Source of the DNA: Clostridium sp.
Lineage (GTDB): Bacteria; Bacillota; Clostridia; Clostridiales; Clostridiaceae
Direction: 5' to 3'
DNA length: 47,799 nucleotides
NCBI GenBank assembly: GCA_031292145.1
Contig: JARLHR010000211.1
Span: 1 to 47,799, forward strand
The notes below the pieces were generated by a model that saw only the letters and a list, made by a program, of their open reading frames with translations, was not told where the DNA came from and searched no databases. Positions 33,587-42,700 of the stretch are shown in pieces. A program made the translations under genes and the position numbers. The first letter of the stretch is position 1, and each line of letters begins with the position of its first letter.

Positions 33587-34375
33587 GTTAATTACTCTTG
33601 AAAAGAAATATATAAGCCCTCCTATTGCCGATACAAAAAATCCAATTGGCCATCCAGAGTAATAGGCTAAAATTAACGATATCCATACTGAAAATAATGA
33701 AAAGATTAAGGATAAAACCATAACGAATTTTGGATTACTTGTTATGTAAGCACTTGCACCAGTAGGAACAACAAGTAAACTAAAACAAAGTAATGCACCA
33801 ACTATAGGTACTGTAACGGCAGAAACTAATCCTAGTACCATCATGAACATTATTTCTATTAATCTAACAGATATTCCTCTTGATTCAGCAATATCTTTAG
33901 AAATAGACACAAGTAAAAGTGGCCTGTATAAGAAGATTATTCCTAAAAGGCAGATAACTCCTAAAATTGCTGTCTGAATTACTTGGGCATAGCTAATTCC
34001 TACGATTTGACCAAACAGAAGCGCATAAGCTCCTGCTGCATATTTATTGCTTATGCCCATAAATAATGCTCCCATTCCAAGAATGACAACAAGGCAGAGT
34101 GCAGTAATTATATCATTACGTTCTTTTCTGCTGAAAAGTCCAATTATTATTGCACCTCCAATTACAAATATAGATAATCCATACATAGGATTAATATTAA
34201 ATAATATCGCTGCAGCTCCTCCAGAAAATCCAGCCTGAGGTAAGGCATGAGATGCAAAGGAATCTCCTCTGATAACTACAAAAAAACCAATAAGAGCACA
34301 TAGCACAGCTATTATTGTTCCGCTAATCCAAGCGTGAATCATAAATGCCTCTGTAAATAGTCCGAGGTTATTCAT
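33575..34375 (-). CDS. Zinc/manganese-type ABC transporter permease 2
   Basis: 266 residues, about eight membrane helices, of the ZnuB/MntB (ABC-3) family. Family hallmarks are GFFVVIRGDSFASHALPQAGFSGGAAA near residues 26-52 and RGISVRLIEIMFMMVLGLVSAV with PIVGALL. Its start overlaps the end of permease 1 by eight bases, and both are in an operon with ATPase and binding protein. With permease 1 it would form a heterodimeric channel. A COG0523 remnant begins at its stop codon, so the C terminus may mark a deletion junction, although the length is normal. Confidence 0.92.
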   Translation of the reverse strand: MNNLGLFTEAFMIHAWISGTIIAVLCALIGFFVVIRGDSFASHALPQAGFSGGAAAILFNINPMYGLSIFVIGGAIIIGLFSRKERNDIITALCLVVILGMGALFMGISNKYAAGAYALLFGQIVGISYAQVIQTAILGVICLLGIIFLYRPLLLVSISKDIAESRGISVRLIEIMFMMVLGLVSAVTVPIVGALLCFSLLVVPTGASAYITSNPKFVMVLSLIFSLFSVWISLILAYYSGWPIGFFVSAIGGLIYFFSRVINRKK

Positions 34376-35267
34376 TAGATATCATCCCTCCTTTTTTGAT
34401 TTCCGGAAAGCTTACGAATTTCTCTTTTATTCTGGAAAGTACATAAAAAACTAATACAAGAACAGATATAAAAAAGCTCACAGGCCAGCCCCTTCCATAA
34501 GGAGGCCAATAGAAGCTGTCATAAGCTAGAACAACTCCAAGGCATACACTTAAAATTCCAATAACAGCTGATAATAACATTGCAAAATTCATTTTATGAG
34601 TAAGCCTCATAGCAGCTGCAGCGGGACCAATCAGGAGAGCACTACTTAAGAGAGAACCCATAATGAGTGAGCCTTCCTCAACTACAAAGGCTAATAGTAT
34701 TATAAATATAACGCCTATTAAAGTGATATTAACACCTCTGGTTTTTGCAAGATCAGAGTCTATAGAGCATAATAAAATGGGTCTATAGAAAATAGAAAAT
34801 ACAAGGATAGTAGCTATTGTAAGAAAAGCTACTACATATATTGTAGTAGGGTTAACCACAAAAATAGACCCAAATAAAATGAGCATAGGTTCGCTTGACT
34901 TTTGAGTAAGATGAGTATCGAAGTATAAAAATAATGCCTGCACACCTAAAGCAATTGATAGAACTACACCAGTAGATAAATCTTTTTCTTTGGCTTTAGT
35001 TCCTAAAAGTTCCACACCGATAGCTGCCAAAACTCCGAAACCAAAAAAGCCCCACAAGGAATTAATTCCAGATAAAAATATAATAGCTGCACCTGCACCA
35101 CCAAAATCCGCAATAGCATGAGCTGCAAATGTTTGACCTTTAATAATCACAAATACCCCTATAACTCCAGAGATGGCAGCAACAATGCTGCCAAGAATTA
35201 GAGCACGTAAAACTTGTGTACTTTCGAAAAAACCTGGTGCAAATAAAAAAGTTAAAAATTCTTTCAT
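34368..35267 (-). CDS. Zinc/manganese-type ABC transporter permease 1
   Basis: 299 residues from ATG 35267, which overlaps the ATPase stop by one base (TAATG) and has GGAGGTG six bases upstream. ABC-3 family permease with the hallmark GVFVIIKGQTFAAHAIADFGGAGAA and RGVNITLIGVIFIILLAFVVEEGSLIMGSLL; about eight or nine helices. It is a paralogue of permease 2, the two having probably arisen by duplication. It works with the ATPase at 35267-36100. Confidence 0.93.
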   Translation of the reverse strand: MKEFLTFLFAPGFFESTQVLRALILGSIVAAISGVIGVFVIIKGQTFAAHAIADFGGAGAAIIFLSGINSLWGFFGFGVLAAIGVELLGTKAKEKDLSTGVVLSIALGVQALFLYFDTHLTQKSSEPMLILFGSIFVVNPTTIYVVAFLTIATILVFSIFYRPILLCSIDSDLAKTRGVNITLIGVIFIILLAFVVEEGSLIMGSLLSSALLIGPAAAAMRLTHKMNFAMLLSAVIGILSVCLGVVLAYDSFYWPPYGRGWPVSFFISVLVLVFYVLSRIKEKFVSFPEIKKGGMISNE

Positions 35268-36100
35268 TAAAGCACCTCCGACTTTTTGCAATGGTAGTCA
35301 TCTACTGGGGAATATTGTTCACCTAATACTATGATTCTTCCTTTTACATTTAACACTTCTACTGGATAGCCATATAGTTTACTTAATACATCACTACGAA
35401 ATACCTCATTAACCTGTCCCATTACAGCATTTCCATCTGCTAAATATACAACTCTGTCCATTGCACCTAAAAGGGGATTCATATCATGAGCTACTAAAAT
35501 TACAGCTATACCTCTTTCAAGGCCTATACGTGATACTAAATTTATTATTTCATAAGCACTTTTAATGTCTAGGTTTGATAAAGGTTCATCTAGAAGAAGT
35601 ATTTTGGGATTTGTAAGCAAAGCTTGAGCTATAAGAAGTCTTTGCTGCTCTCCTCCAGATAGTTTCCCAACTGGTGCATCTGCATATCTCATTGCATCTA
35701 CTGCTTCTAATATTTCATTTACAAGTTTTTTTTTCTTTTTATTTGGAAAGGGAATTCCAAATTTATGTCCATCAAGACCAAGGGCTACTAAATCACGGCT
35801 TCTTAATGGAACATTAGGATCTAAAAATATTTTCTGAGGTACATATCCAATTATATGTTTTACATCCTTTTCTTTCCTACTAGAGATTATTACATTTCCA
35901 TTTGTAGGTTGTAATAAGCCTAAAATCACCTTAAGAAGTGTAGATTTTCCTGCTCCATTGGCACCAATGAGTCCTATAAATTCTCCTGGATACACGTTAA
36001 TATTTACATCTTTAAGTACTAAATGTTCACCAAAGCTTACTTTAATATTATCAAGAGACAATATAGGTTTTGATTGATTTAAGTTACTCTCATTTATCAT
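35267..36100 (-). CDS. Zinc/manganese-type ABC transporter ATPase
   Basis: 277 residues with Walker A GANGAGKST (46-54), Q-loop (YVPQKIF), signature LSGGEQQR, Walker B ILLLDEP and H-loop VAHD. Closest in style to ZnuC/MntB ATPases. Its ATG overlaps the binding-protein stop by four bases, showing translational coupling. A C-terminal extension (about 230-277) with HCKK may have a regulatory role. Confidence 0.94.
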   Translation of the reverse strand: MINESNLNQSKPILSLDNIKVSFGEHLVLKDVNINVYPGEFIGLIGANGAGKSTLLKVILGLLQPTNGNVIISSRKEKDVKHIIGYVPQKIFLDPNVPLRSRDLVALGLDGHKFGIPFPNKKKKKLVNEILEAVDAMRYADAPVGKLSGGEQQRLLIAQALLTNPKILLLDEPLSNLDIKSAYEIINLVSRIGLERGIAVILVAHDMNPLLGAMDRVVYLADGNAVMGQVNEVFRSDVLSKLYGYPVEVLNVKGRIIVLGEQYSPVDDYHCKKSEVL

Positions 36101-37074
36101 GAAAGTTTCTCCGTAGAAACGCCATCTTTTAAAGCTTTAACTATGTTTTCAGCTTCAGCCTGCATCCAAGTTTGATATGTGTGGTTTGGAGGCATAGTTT
36201 CATATACACCTACAATAGGAATATTATTATCTTTTGCAAGCTGTAATAGAGCAGTAGTTGAATCATCAATAGCTTGTTGATTGTATAAGAATACTTTTAC
36301 TTGTTTGTTTTTAAGAAGGTCTTCCTGTATTTTTACATTTTGTGGAGAAGGATCAGTATCATTCATTATTGAAGCTTGATAATCCCATGGAGTCTTTACT
36401 TCTAAATTAGCAGCTTCTAGTAAGTAATCCGCTACAGGTTCTGTAACAGCAACACCTGTCTTAGCATACGAATCTTGAATTTGTTTTAAATCATCGTTGT
36501 AAGCTTTTAGTGAATCATTAAATTTGCTTAAATTACCTTCAAAGTAATCTTTTTTATCAGGCAACTGATTTTCTAGATTTTTTGCAATAAGCTTTGCAAC
36601 CTGTGGCATAGTATCGGGTTTATACCAAAGATGAGGATTTTTTGTATCATCACCATAGTTAAGAGATTTAGCTACATCAATTACTGTTCTATTTGAATTT
36701 GAAGAACTTTCTTCAAGTTTGTCCATAAAGTCATCATAACCTAAACCATTTTCAACAATTAATGTTGCTTTACTTACAGCCTCTGAATCTTTAGTATTTG
36801 ATTCATAAGAATGAGGGTCTGTACCAACATCACTCATAATTGCTGTTACTGACACATAATCCCCACCAATTTGTTTTATAACATCAGCATATTCATTTTC
36901 TGCACCAACAGCTTGAACTACTTTATCATCAGTCTTTGAACTAGATGAATTCGAATTAGAAGAAGAGTTTTGAGCACTACATCCTGCTACTCCTAAGAAT
37001 AACGAAAGTGAAAGCGCAGATACTTTTAATACACTTTTAGCTTTGCTTTTGATAATAAAATCATATTGTTTCAT
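36097..37074 (-). CDS. Zinc/manganese-type ABC transporter binding lipoprotein
   Basis: 325 residues from ATG 37074, preceded by AGGTGGTG; the frame extends to 37116 but that ATG lies in the operator. Lipobox GVAGC gives Cys32. It is a ZnuA/TroA-type A-1 cluster binding protein. Likely metal ligands are His88 (TDPHSYE) and His148 (KNPHLWY); the third position, usually His, appears as Glu212 in VTEPVADY, as in a Firmicutes subgroup. The His-rich loop of many ZnuA proteins is absent. First gene of the four-gene operon, with a palindromic operator at its promoter. Zinc is favoured over manganese because of the neighbouring COG0523 gene. Confidence 0.92.
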   Translation of the reverse strand: MKQYDFIIKSKAKSVLKVSALSLSLFLGVAGCSAQNSSSNSNSSSSKTDDKVVQAVGAENEYADVIKQIGGDYVSVTAIMSDVGTDPHSYESNTKDSEAVSKATLIVENGLGYDDFMDKLEESSSNSNRTVIDVAKSLNYGDDTKNPHLWYKPDTMPQVAKLIAKNLENQLPDKKDYFEGNLSKFNDSLKAYNDDLKQIQDSYAKTGVAVTEPVADYLLEAANLEVKTPWDYQASIMNDTDPSPQNVKIQEDLLKNKQVKVFLYNQQAIDDSTTALLQLAKDNNIPIVGVYETMPPNHTYQTWMQAEAENIVKALKDGVSTEKLS

Positions 37075-37095
37075 TTTCACACCACCTATAAAATT

Positions 37096-37120
37096 GTAAA
37101 TGCATTTCGTTTGCATTTAC
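37096..37120 (-). promoter_or_regulatory. Candidate Zur/Fur-family operator of the ABC operon
   Basis: GTAAATGCA-TTTCGTT-TGCATTTAC, nine-base perfect arms, covers the predicted start point of the ABC operon. Size and AT-rich symmetry are those of a Fur-family (Zur-like) site. A weaker AAATGAAAATGCAAATTT sequence at about 37405-37422 precedes the divergent COG0523 gene. Confidence 0.65.
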
Positions 37121-37124
37121 ATAT

Positions 37125-37153
37125 ACCATAATCCTATAATTTTTATTTGTCAA
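37125..37153 (-). promoter_or_regulatory. Promoter of the ABC operon
   Basis: Minus strand -35 TTGACA (37153-37148), 17 bases, -10 TATGGT (37130-37125). Confidence 0.65.
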
Positions 37154-37342
37154 GGCTCTTAAAAATATTATTTATAATCCAAAAGTGAAACCTGAGTTCA
37201 TAAAGAGATGCAGAAATTAGTAAATATCTGTTAAAATTAAACGCTTAGAATGTAAAACAATTTATGAAATAAACTATTACCAAGATAAGTCTATTTTTTC
37301 TCGTTACAATCCCGATATATGATATATATATAAATTTAATAC

Positions 37343-37370
37343 AAGAATGGTATATATGAATACTATTCTT
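37343..37370 (+). promoter_or_regulatory. Hairpin with T-run upstream of COG0523 gene
   Basis: AAGAATGGTAT and ATACTATTCTT (one mismatch) around six bases, followed by ATATTTTTTT. It looks like a terminator or attenuator in the 320-base divergent region, or an operator for the COG0523 gene. Nothing else is recognised there apart from the ABC operon promoter and operator. Confidence 0.45.
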
Positions 37371-37442
37371 ATATTTTTTTATATACACGAATATAATTTA
37401 TTTAAATGAAAATGCAAATTTGTCGCAATAAGGAGAGTTTAC

Positions 37443-38420
37443 ATGGAAACAAAAATAGATATAATATCTGGATTTTTAGGTGCAGGAAAAACTACTTTAA
37501 TAAAAAAATTAATTGATGAGAAGTTTAAAGACGAAAAAATAGCAATTATAGAAAATGAATTTGGTGAAGTTTCAATTGACGGAGATATTTTAAAAGAGTT
37601 GAAGCTTAATATAAAAGAAATAAAATCAGGCTGCATATGTTGTAGTCTTGCAGGTGATTTAAAAGATTCTGTTAAAAGTATAATAGAATTATATTCTCCA
37701 GAAAGAATATTAATTGAACCTTCAGGAGTGGCAAAATTAAGCGATGTGATTAAAGCATGTGAAAGTTTAGAGGATGATTGTAATATTAAAATTAATATGT
37801 TAGTTACAGTTTTAGATGTTTTTAATGCAAAAATATATATAAAAAATTTTGGGGAATTTTATAAAGATCAAATTAAAAATGCAAAAACAATTATTTTAAC
37901 TAGAATAGAAAATGTTTCTGAAGAAAAAATTAAAGAAACAGTAAGAATAATAGAAGAAATAAATCCACATGCGAAAATAATTAGAGAAGTTTTAAATAAA
38001 ATAGACTTTAGTGAAATAATAAATAAAAAATTATTTAATTCAGAGGAAGAAGAAAAGCAGCTTAAAAATTATAAATTAATTCGTAAAAATAATTTAAGAA
38101 ATGCTACATATATAAAGTATCACAATCATAATGCAGATAGTATGTTTAGTACTTGGTCATTAGAAACAAAAAAAGAATTTAGTGAGTATAAATTAAAAGA
38201 ATTATTTGAAGAAATTACAGAAGACAAAGATTATGGTTTTATACTAAGAGGTAAAGGCATAGTAAAATTAGATACAGGAAAGAGCATTCAATTTCATTAC
38301 GTACCTGGAAAATTTGCAATAAGTGATATAAATGAACAAGAAATTAGTAAGATATGCATTATTGGAAGTAATATAAATAAAAATAAGTTAAATTACTTAT
38401 TTAAAGGGATTTATAAATAA
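37443..38420 (+). CDS. COG0523-family GTPase (putative metal chaperone)
   Basis: 325 residues, AAGGAG ribosome site. Walker A GFLGAGKT (10-17), then IENEFGEVSIDG, and the metal-binding CxCC motif GCICC with Cys64, 66 and 67, then a C-terminal CobW_C-like domain containing a His-rich YIKYHNHNADS segment. Such GTPases insert or allocate metals, often zinc under starvation, in the cytoplasm. It is divergent from the zinc-type ABC operon and upstream of the truncated fusion gene. The NKxD motif is altered (LTRIE). A decayed relative of this gene lies at 33150-33586. Confidence 0.9.
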   Translation: METKIDIISGFLGAGKTTLIKKLIDEKFKDEKIAIIENEFGEVSIDGDILKELKLNIKEIKSGCICCSLAGDLKDSVKSIIELYSPERILIEPSGVAKLSDVIKACESLEDDCNIKINMLVTVLDVFNAKIYIKNFGEFYKDQIKNAKTIILTRIENVSEEKIKETVRIIEEINPHAKIIREVLNKIDFSEIINKKLFNSEEEEKQLKNYKLIRKNNLRNATYIKYHNHNADSMFSTWSLETKKEFSEYKLKELFEEITEDKDYGFILRGKGIVKLDTGKSIQFHYVPGKFAISDINEQEISKICIIGSNINKNKLNYLFKGIYK

Positions 38421-38447
38421 TTTAAAGGATATTTTTTGAGGTGAAAT

Positions 38448-39524
38448 ATGAATACAAAAGTAGAAATAGTGATTGGATTTCTTGGCTCTGGAAAAACGAG
38501 TTTTATAAATTCTAAGTTACAAGGAGAAGAATTACAAGATGGAACTATTGTTGTTATCCAAGATGAATTTGGAAACTGTGAAATAAAAAATAGCTTAAAT
38601 AATCAAAACCAAATTATCGTAATTAAAACTGGTGAAGATGAAGAAATCAGTGCAGATTATATAAAAAAAATTATAAGTATATATACTCCAAATAGAATTT
38701 TTATTGAAACAAATGGCATGAAAGAGTCTACGCATATTATTAATATATTTAATGATAAAGAGATAAGAAAAATATGTAAGATTGATGATATAATAAGTGT
38801 AATTGATGTAATAAAATTTCCTATGTATTTTCGAAATATGAAAAGTATAGTTAGTACTCATATTTTTAATAGTGAAACGATAATTTTAAACAATACAAAT
38901 CAGTTAGAAAAAAAAGAATTTTTAAGCATACAAAAAGAAATTGAAAATATTAATGAAACAGCCAATATGTTGGAACATGTCAGCGGAGTAAATAATGGAA
39001 AATCAAACGAAGAAGAGTATGAAGGGATAGAAAGAGATAATATTTCGATTTTTAATGCTTTTTTCTATGCAAGTCTTGGAATATTTTTATTTATCGTAAT
39101 TACACTGGTGTCATTAAATATTAAAATATATGGTATATATTTAGATAGATTTAAAAAATTTTATGATGTGTTTATAAGCATATTGATTCAAGGGTTTCCT
39201 TTCATTCTTATTGGGAGCTTTGTATCTTCAATAATACAAATTTGCATATCTAGGGACACGTTTATTAAAATATTTTCAAAGAACATTTTTTTATCTTGTA
39301 TAATTGCAGCTTTTGCAGGTCTATTATTCCCAATATGCGACTGTGGGACAATCCCTATAGTTAAAGGACTTATGAAAAAGAAAATTCCTATAGCAGCAGG
39401 AATTACTTTTATGCTAGCAGCACCAATTGTAAATCCAATAGCAATTATTGCAACTATCTATGCTTTTCCGGAAATGAAATCTGTAGCAATTTACAGATAT
39501 GACAAATATGAAAATAATTCTTGA
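38448..39524 (+). pseudogene. Truncated second copy of the GTPase-permease fusion
   Basis: 358 codons. It follows the COG0523 gene by 27 bases. The first about 345 residues are closely similar to the protein at 31511-33124, including GFLGSGKT, the lack of CxCC, PICDCGTIPIVKGLMKKKIP and LAAPIVNPIAI. After SVAIYR the homology stops and eight unrelated codons follow to TGA, within the promoter of the TetR gene. The second half of the permease and the CNCGFC loop are missing, so transport is unlikely. A deletion joined this gene to the TetR region. Confidence 0.85.
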
Positions 39525-39549
39525 CCGATCGTTCTCAAAATGTTATTAT
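39521..39549 (+). promoter_or_regulatory. Promoter of TetR gene with operator
   Basis: -35 TTGACC (39521-39526), 17 bases, -10 TATTAT (39544-39549). The operator-like TGACCGATCGTTCT (39522-39535) overlaps the -35 box. Confidence 0.7.
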
Positions 39550-39574
39550 TAACACTATGCTAGGAGGGAAGTTA

Positions 39575-40153
39575 ATGGGACGAAGTAGGGAGTTTGATGA
39601 AAATGTAGTTCTCCATAAAGCAATGGAATTATTTTGGGAACAAGGCTATGAAAAGACATCTATGAACGATTTAGTAGAGCATATGGGAATACATCGTAGA
39701 AGTTTATATGATACCTTCGGCGATAAGCATACATTATTTTTAAAAATAATAGATTGTTACGAAAAATTAATAGAAGAAAAAATACAAGCTGTAATTTTAC
39801 ATGCGGAAACATCAAAACAAGCGATACAATTTATCTTTGATTTTATTATTGAAGGGTATGAGGATAGGCAATGGGGGTGCTTAATTGTAAATTCAGCAAC
39901 TGAGATGGCTCTTCGAGATAAAGAGGTAGAAGAAAAGACAAAAGAAGCATTTATGCAAAGTGAGCATCTTCTTGCAGATCTTGTTCGTAAAGGGCAACAA
40001 ACAGGTCAATTTTCCTGTGATTATGATGCTGAAGTTTTAGCAGAAATCTTGCAAAATACTTTGCTTGGAATCCGTGTGCTTTTAAGAACCTCAGCGAGCA
40101 AAGAAAAAATGCATCGTATAGCTGATTTTTTTGTAAATCTGTTAAATAAATAA
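39575..40153 (+). CDS. TetR/AcrR-family regulator
   Basis: 192 residues from ATG 39575 (AGGAGGG upstream). The N terminus GRSREFDENVVLHKAMELFW, then GYEKTSMNDLVEHMGIHRRSLYDTFGDKHTLF is a classic TetR helix-turn-helix. It likely represses itself and the OYE/nitroreductase genes downstream, since a similar 14-base palindrome occurs at its own promoter and twice before the OYE gene. Its last residues (FFVNLLNK) and 3' flank are partly duplicated at 40337-40430. Confidence 0.92.
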   Translation: MGRSREFDENVVLHKAMELFWEQGYEKTSMNDLVEHMGIHRRSLYDTFGDKHTLFLKIIDCYEKLIEEKIQAVILHAETSKQAIQFIFDFIIEGYEDRQWGCLIVNSATEMALRDKEVEEKTKEAFMQSEHLLADLVRKGQQTGQFSCDYDAEVLAEILQNTLLGIRVLLRTSASKEKMHRIADFFVNLLNK

Positions 40154-40214
40154 TTTTTTATACTAATTAGAATGATAATTCTCAAAAACGTGTTTATATT
40201 ATTCTAGAATCCTG
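40143..40214 (+). repeat. Direct repeat copy A with TetR operator
   Basis: About 70 bases, starting in the end of the TetR gene, are strongly similar to 40361-40430. The operator palindrome AGAATGATAATTCT is at 40169-40182. Confidence 0.8.
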
Positions 40215-40252
40215 TTACACAATAAAGAGAGTAGAACCACTATATAAATCAT

Positions 40253-40299
40253 TAAGGCACATGAAAATATATAACAAGTCCAAAGTTGCCAATATAAGT
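40253..40299. repeat. Solo arm of the MITE-like element
   Basis: TAAGGCACATGAAAATATAT and ACAAGTCCAAAGTTGCC match one arm of the 33287-33445 element. No opposite arm is seen; a small GCAGC-ATA-GCTGC hairpin follows at 40308-40320. Confidence 0.6.
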
Positions 40300-40336
40300 T
40301 CCTGTATGCAGCATAGCTGCTCTTTTCTAAGGGGTG

Positions 40337-40369
40337 GAGATTTTTTTCTTGAATCTATTGAATAAATAA
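40337..40369 (+). pseudogene. C-terminal remnant of a duplicated TetR gene
   Basis: Ten codons, EIFFLNLLNK and stop, match the end of the TetR product at 39575-40153 (ADFFVNLLNK), followed by a copy of its 3' flank. This shows that the TetR gene was once duplicated in tandem and the second copy was largely removed. Confidence 0.7.
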
Positions 40370-40430
40370 TTTTTTACACTAATTAGAATGATTGTTCTCA
40401 AAAATGTCCTTATGTTTCTTTAAAATCCTG
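40361..40430 (+). repeat. Direct repeat copy B with TetR operator
   Basis: Partner of 40143-40214; operator AGAATGATTGTTCT at 40385-40398, about 100 bases before the OYE gene, where it can control that gene. Confidence 0.8.
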
Positions 40431-40498
40431 ACTCATGCAAAAGGTAATTTATGTATGTAATAATAGAAAGTAAAAAATCATGTGAAGGAGAGAGTTTA

Positions 40499-41686
40499 AT
40501 GAAAACAGTATTTGAGCCATTTAAATTGGCGGGTATAACATTTTCTAACAAAATTATTAGATCAGCAACTTTTGAAGGAGTGGGCGATGAAAATGGTAAA
40601 CCTACAGATCAATTAATTAAAAAGTACGAAGCATTAGCTAAAGGAGGGGTTGGTGGAATTATTACTGGCTTTATTGGAGTTGGTCAGCAAGGAAAGGCTT
40701 CAGATAATATGGTTATGATTAATAAAGATGAAAATATTGAGATTTTAAAAAAATTAACGAAGAGAATGCATGAAATGGAAACACCAGTTATTGCACAACT
40801 TAATCATTGTGGAGGTCAGTCAAAAGAAGAAAGTGCACATATGCCAATTGTTGCACCTTCTAAAATATCTGACTATAAAGCAAAAGAAATGACTAAAGCT
40901 GAAATTTTAGAAGTAATAGAAATGTTTGTTCAAGGAATAAAAAATGCAAAAGAAGCAGGTTTTGATGGTGTACAAATTCATTTGGCACATGGATACTTAC
41001 TTTCAGAATTTATATCGCCAAGAATGAACAGGAGAAAAGATGAATGGGGAGGAAGTACAGAAAATAGATTTAGAATTATTAAAATGATATTTGAAAAAGC
41101 TAGGAAGGAAGTTTCGGATTATCCAATGATTGTAAAAATAAATGGATATGAAACCTTAAAAAATGGTATGACAATTGAAGAGTCTGTAAAAATAGCTAAA
41201 CTATTAGAGCAGGTGGGATGCGACGGAATTGAAGTTTCAAATGGAACATTAAAAGCTGGACTGGCAACAATGCGCGGGCAGGTGCCATGGAAAATGATAA
41301 TAGCTCAAAATGAGAAGTTAAATAAAATGCCAGAATTTATGAAAAACTTTGTTGGTATAGTTGCAAAGAAAACAGTACCACAACCTCAGCCGAAAAGCTT
41401 ATATAATTTAGAAGCAGCCATGTCAATCAAGAAAGCTGTAAATATTCCAGTTATTCTAGTGGGAGGAATAACGAAATTAGAAGAAATAGAAGACTTAATT
41501 GATAATTATAAATTTGATGCAATTTCAATGTCAAGACCACTTATAATCGAATCAGACTTAGTAAATAAATTCAAAACAGGAAAGCAGACACAGTCAAAAT
41601 GTATACAATGCAATTTCTGTATAGTCGGTGTGGAAAAGGGATCACTTAAATGCTATTACGGGAATGTTCCAGTAAGCAAGTCTTAG
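40499..41686 (+). CDS. Old-yellow-enzyme family NADH:flavin oxidoreductase
   Basis: 395 residues from ATG 40499 with AAGGAGAG upstream. An FMN TIM barrel only, without the C-terminal FAD/NAD domain of the protein at 14077. Visible blocks: IRSATFEGVGDENG, QLNHCGGQS, GFDGVQIHLAHGYLLSEFISP (substrate-binding His pair), RFRIIKMIFEKAR, and the phosphate site ILVGGITK with ISMSRPLI. C-terminal Cys residues (CIQCNFCIVG, then LKCYYG) suggest a 4Fe-4S site. Probably reduces activated alkenes or related electrophiles, fed by a ferredoxin- or NADH-type donor. The nitroreductase gene follows after 100 bases. Two TetR operators precede it. Confidence 0.9.
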   Translation: MKTVFEPFKLAGITFSNKIIRSATFEGVGDENGKPTDQLIKKYEALAKGGVGGIITGFIGVGQQGKASDNMVMINKDENIEILKKLTKRMHEMETPVIAQLNHCGGQSKEESAHMPIVAPSKISDYKAKEMTKAEILEVIEMFVQGIKNAKEAGFDGVQIHLAHGYLLSEFISPRMNRRKDEWGGSTENRFRIIKMIFEKARKEVSDYPMIVKINGYETLKNGMTIEESVKIAKLLEQVGCDGIEVSNGTLKAGLATMRGQVPWKMIIAQNEKLNKMPEFMKNFVGIVAKKTVPQPQPKSLYNLEAAMSIKKAVNIPVILVGGITKLEEIEDLIDNYKFDAISMSRPLIIESDLVNKFKTGKQTQSKCIQCNFCIVGVEKGSLKCYYGNVPVSKS

Positions 41687-41785
41687 CATTTACTAGATAA
41701 TTGATTTTTCATATTATTAATGTCTGTAATAATGGAAACATAAAGGTCCGTGAAGAGTACAAAAATTAATGAGGAGTGAATTAAA

Positions 41786-42592
41786 ATGAGTTTAATAAAT
41801 GTAAATGAAGAAAAATGTATAAAATGTGGATTGTGTGTAGAGGAATGTCCATTAGGAGTATTAAAACTAGAATCTACTGGTCCAAAAGAAGTGAATCCTA
41901 ATGCATGTTTTGCTTGTGGTCATTGTGTAGCTATATGCCCCAAAGAAGCTATAGATAATAATAAATCACCATTAGCTATGCAAAGTGAGATTGGAGAAGT
42001 TAAAAAATTAAATGCAGAAGAAGCAAAGAATTTTATTAGAGCACGACGATCTATTCGTTCTTATAAGAATACACCAGTTGAAAGAGAAAAGTTAATGGAG
42101 CTTGTTGATGTTGCTCATTTGGCTCCAACTGCAAGTAATTCACAAGGGATATCTTATCTAATAATAGATGATAAAAAAGCAATTCAATTAGCTGTTGAGG
42201 AATGTATTAACTGGTTTGAAAATGATCCAACTTGGAGCAATATGCTAGCTGTTATGATAAAAGGTTATAAAGAAAATAAAGTTGATACTATTTTAAGAGA
42301 TGCACCTAGTATAATTTTAACTTTGGCTGATGATGATTTTTATAATGGTAGAGAAAATTCTATGATTTCATTATCGTATCTTGAATTATATGCTCCATCT
42401 CTTGGACTTGGATCATGCTGGGCAGGAATATTTGAGATTTGCGCTCGTAGTGAGAATTCACCAATAAATAATATTTTTAATATTCCAGAAAAAAAGAAAA
42501 TAACAGGAGCTGTAATGGTAGGATATCCCAAGTATAGTTACAAAAGATTTACAGATAGACAACCATTATCTGCTTCATTTTATGAAAATTAA
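41786..42592 (+). CDS. Ferredoxin-nitroreductase fusion protein
   Basis: 268 residues, GAGGAG ribosome site. The N terminus has two 4Fe-4S motifs: Cys11, 14, 17 and 21 (CIKCGLCVEECP) and Cys41, 44, 47 and 51 (CFACGHCVAICP). The rest (about 75-268) is a nitroreductase domain, with the start RRSIRSYKNTPVE for FMN binding, APTASNSQG, and a GLGSCWAGIF segment. Such fusions are common in clostridia and use ferredoxin electrons to reduce nitro or flavin-type substrates. It is in line with the OYE gene and likely cotranscribed under the same TetR. Confidence 0.93.
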   Translation: MSLINVNEEKCIKCGLCVEECPLGVLKLESTGPKEVNPNACFACGHCVAICPKEAIDNNKSPLAMQSEIGEVKKLNAEEAKNFIRARRSIRSYKNTPVEREKLMELVDVAHLAPTASNSQGISYLIIDDKKAIQLAVEECINWFENDPTWSNMLAVMIKGYKENKVDTILRDAPSIILTLADDDFYNGRENSMISLSYLELYAPSLGLGSCWAGIFEICARSENSPINNIFNIPEKKKITGAVMVGYPKYSYKRFTDRQPLSASFYEN

Positions 42593-42700
42593 ATGATTAA
42601 ATAGATTTACTTTGGAGGTATAACCAATTCTCAGCCAAGTCAAAGAGAAAAGTTCCTTCAAGATATTAATCACAAAATTTAATAGTTAATTGTAATGTTT

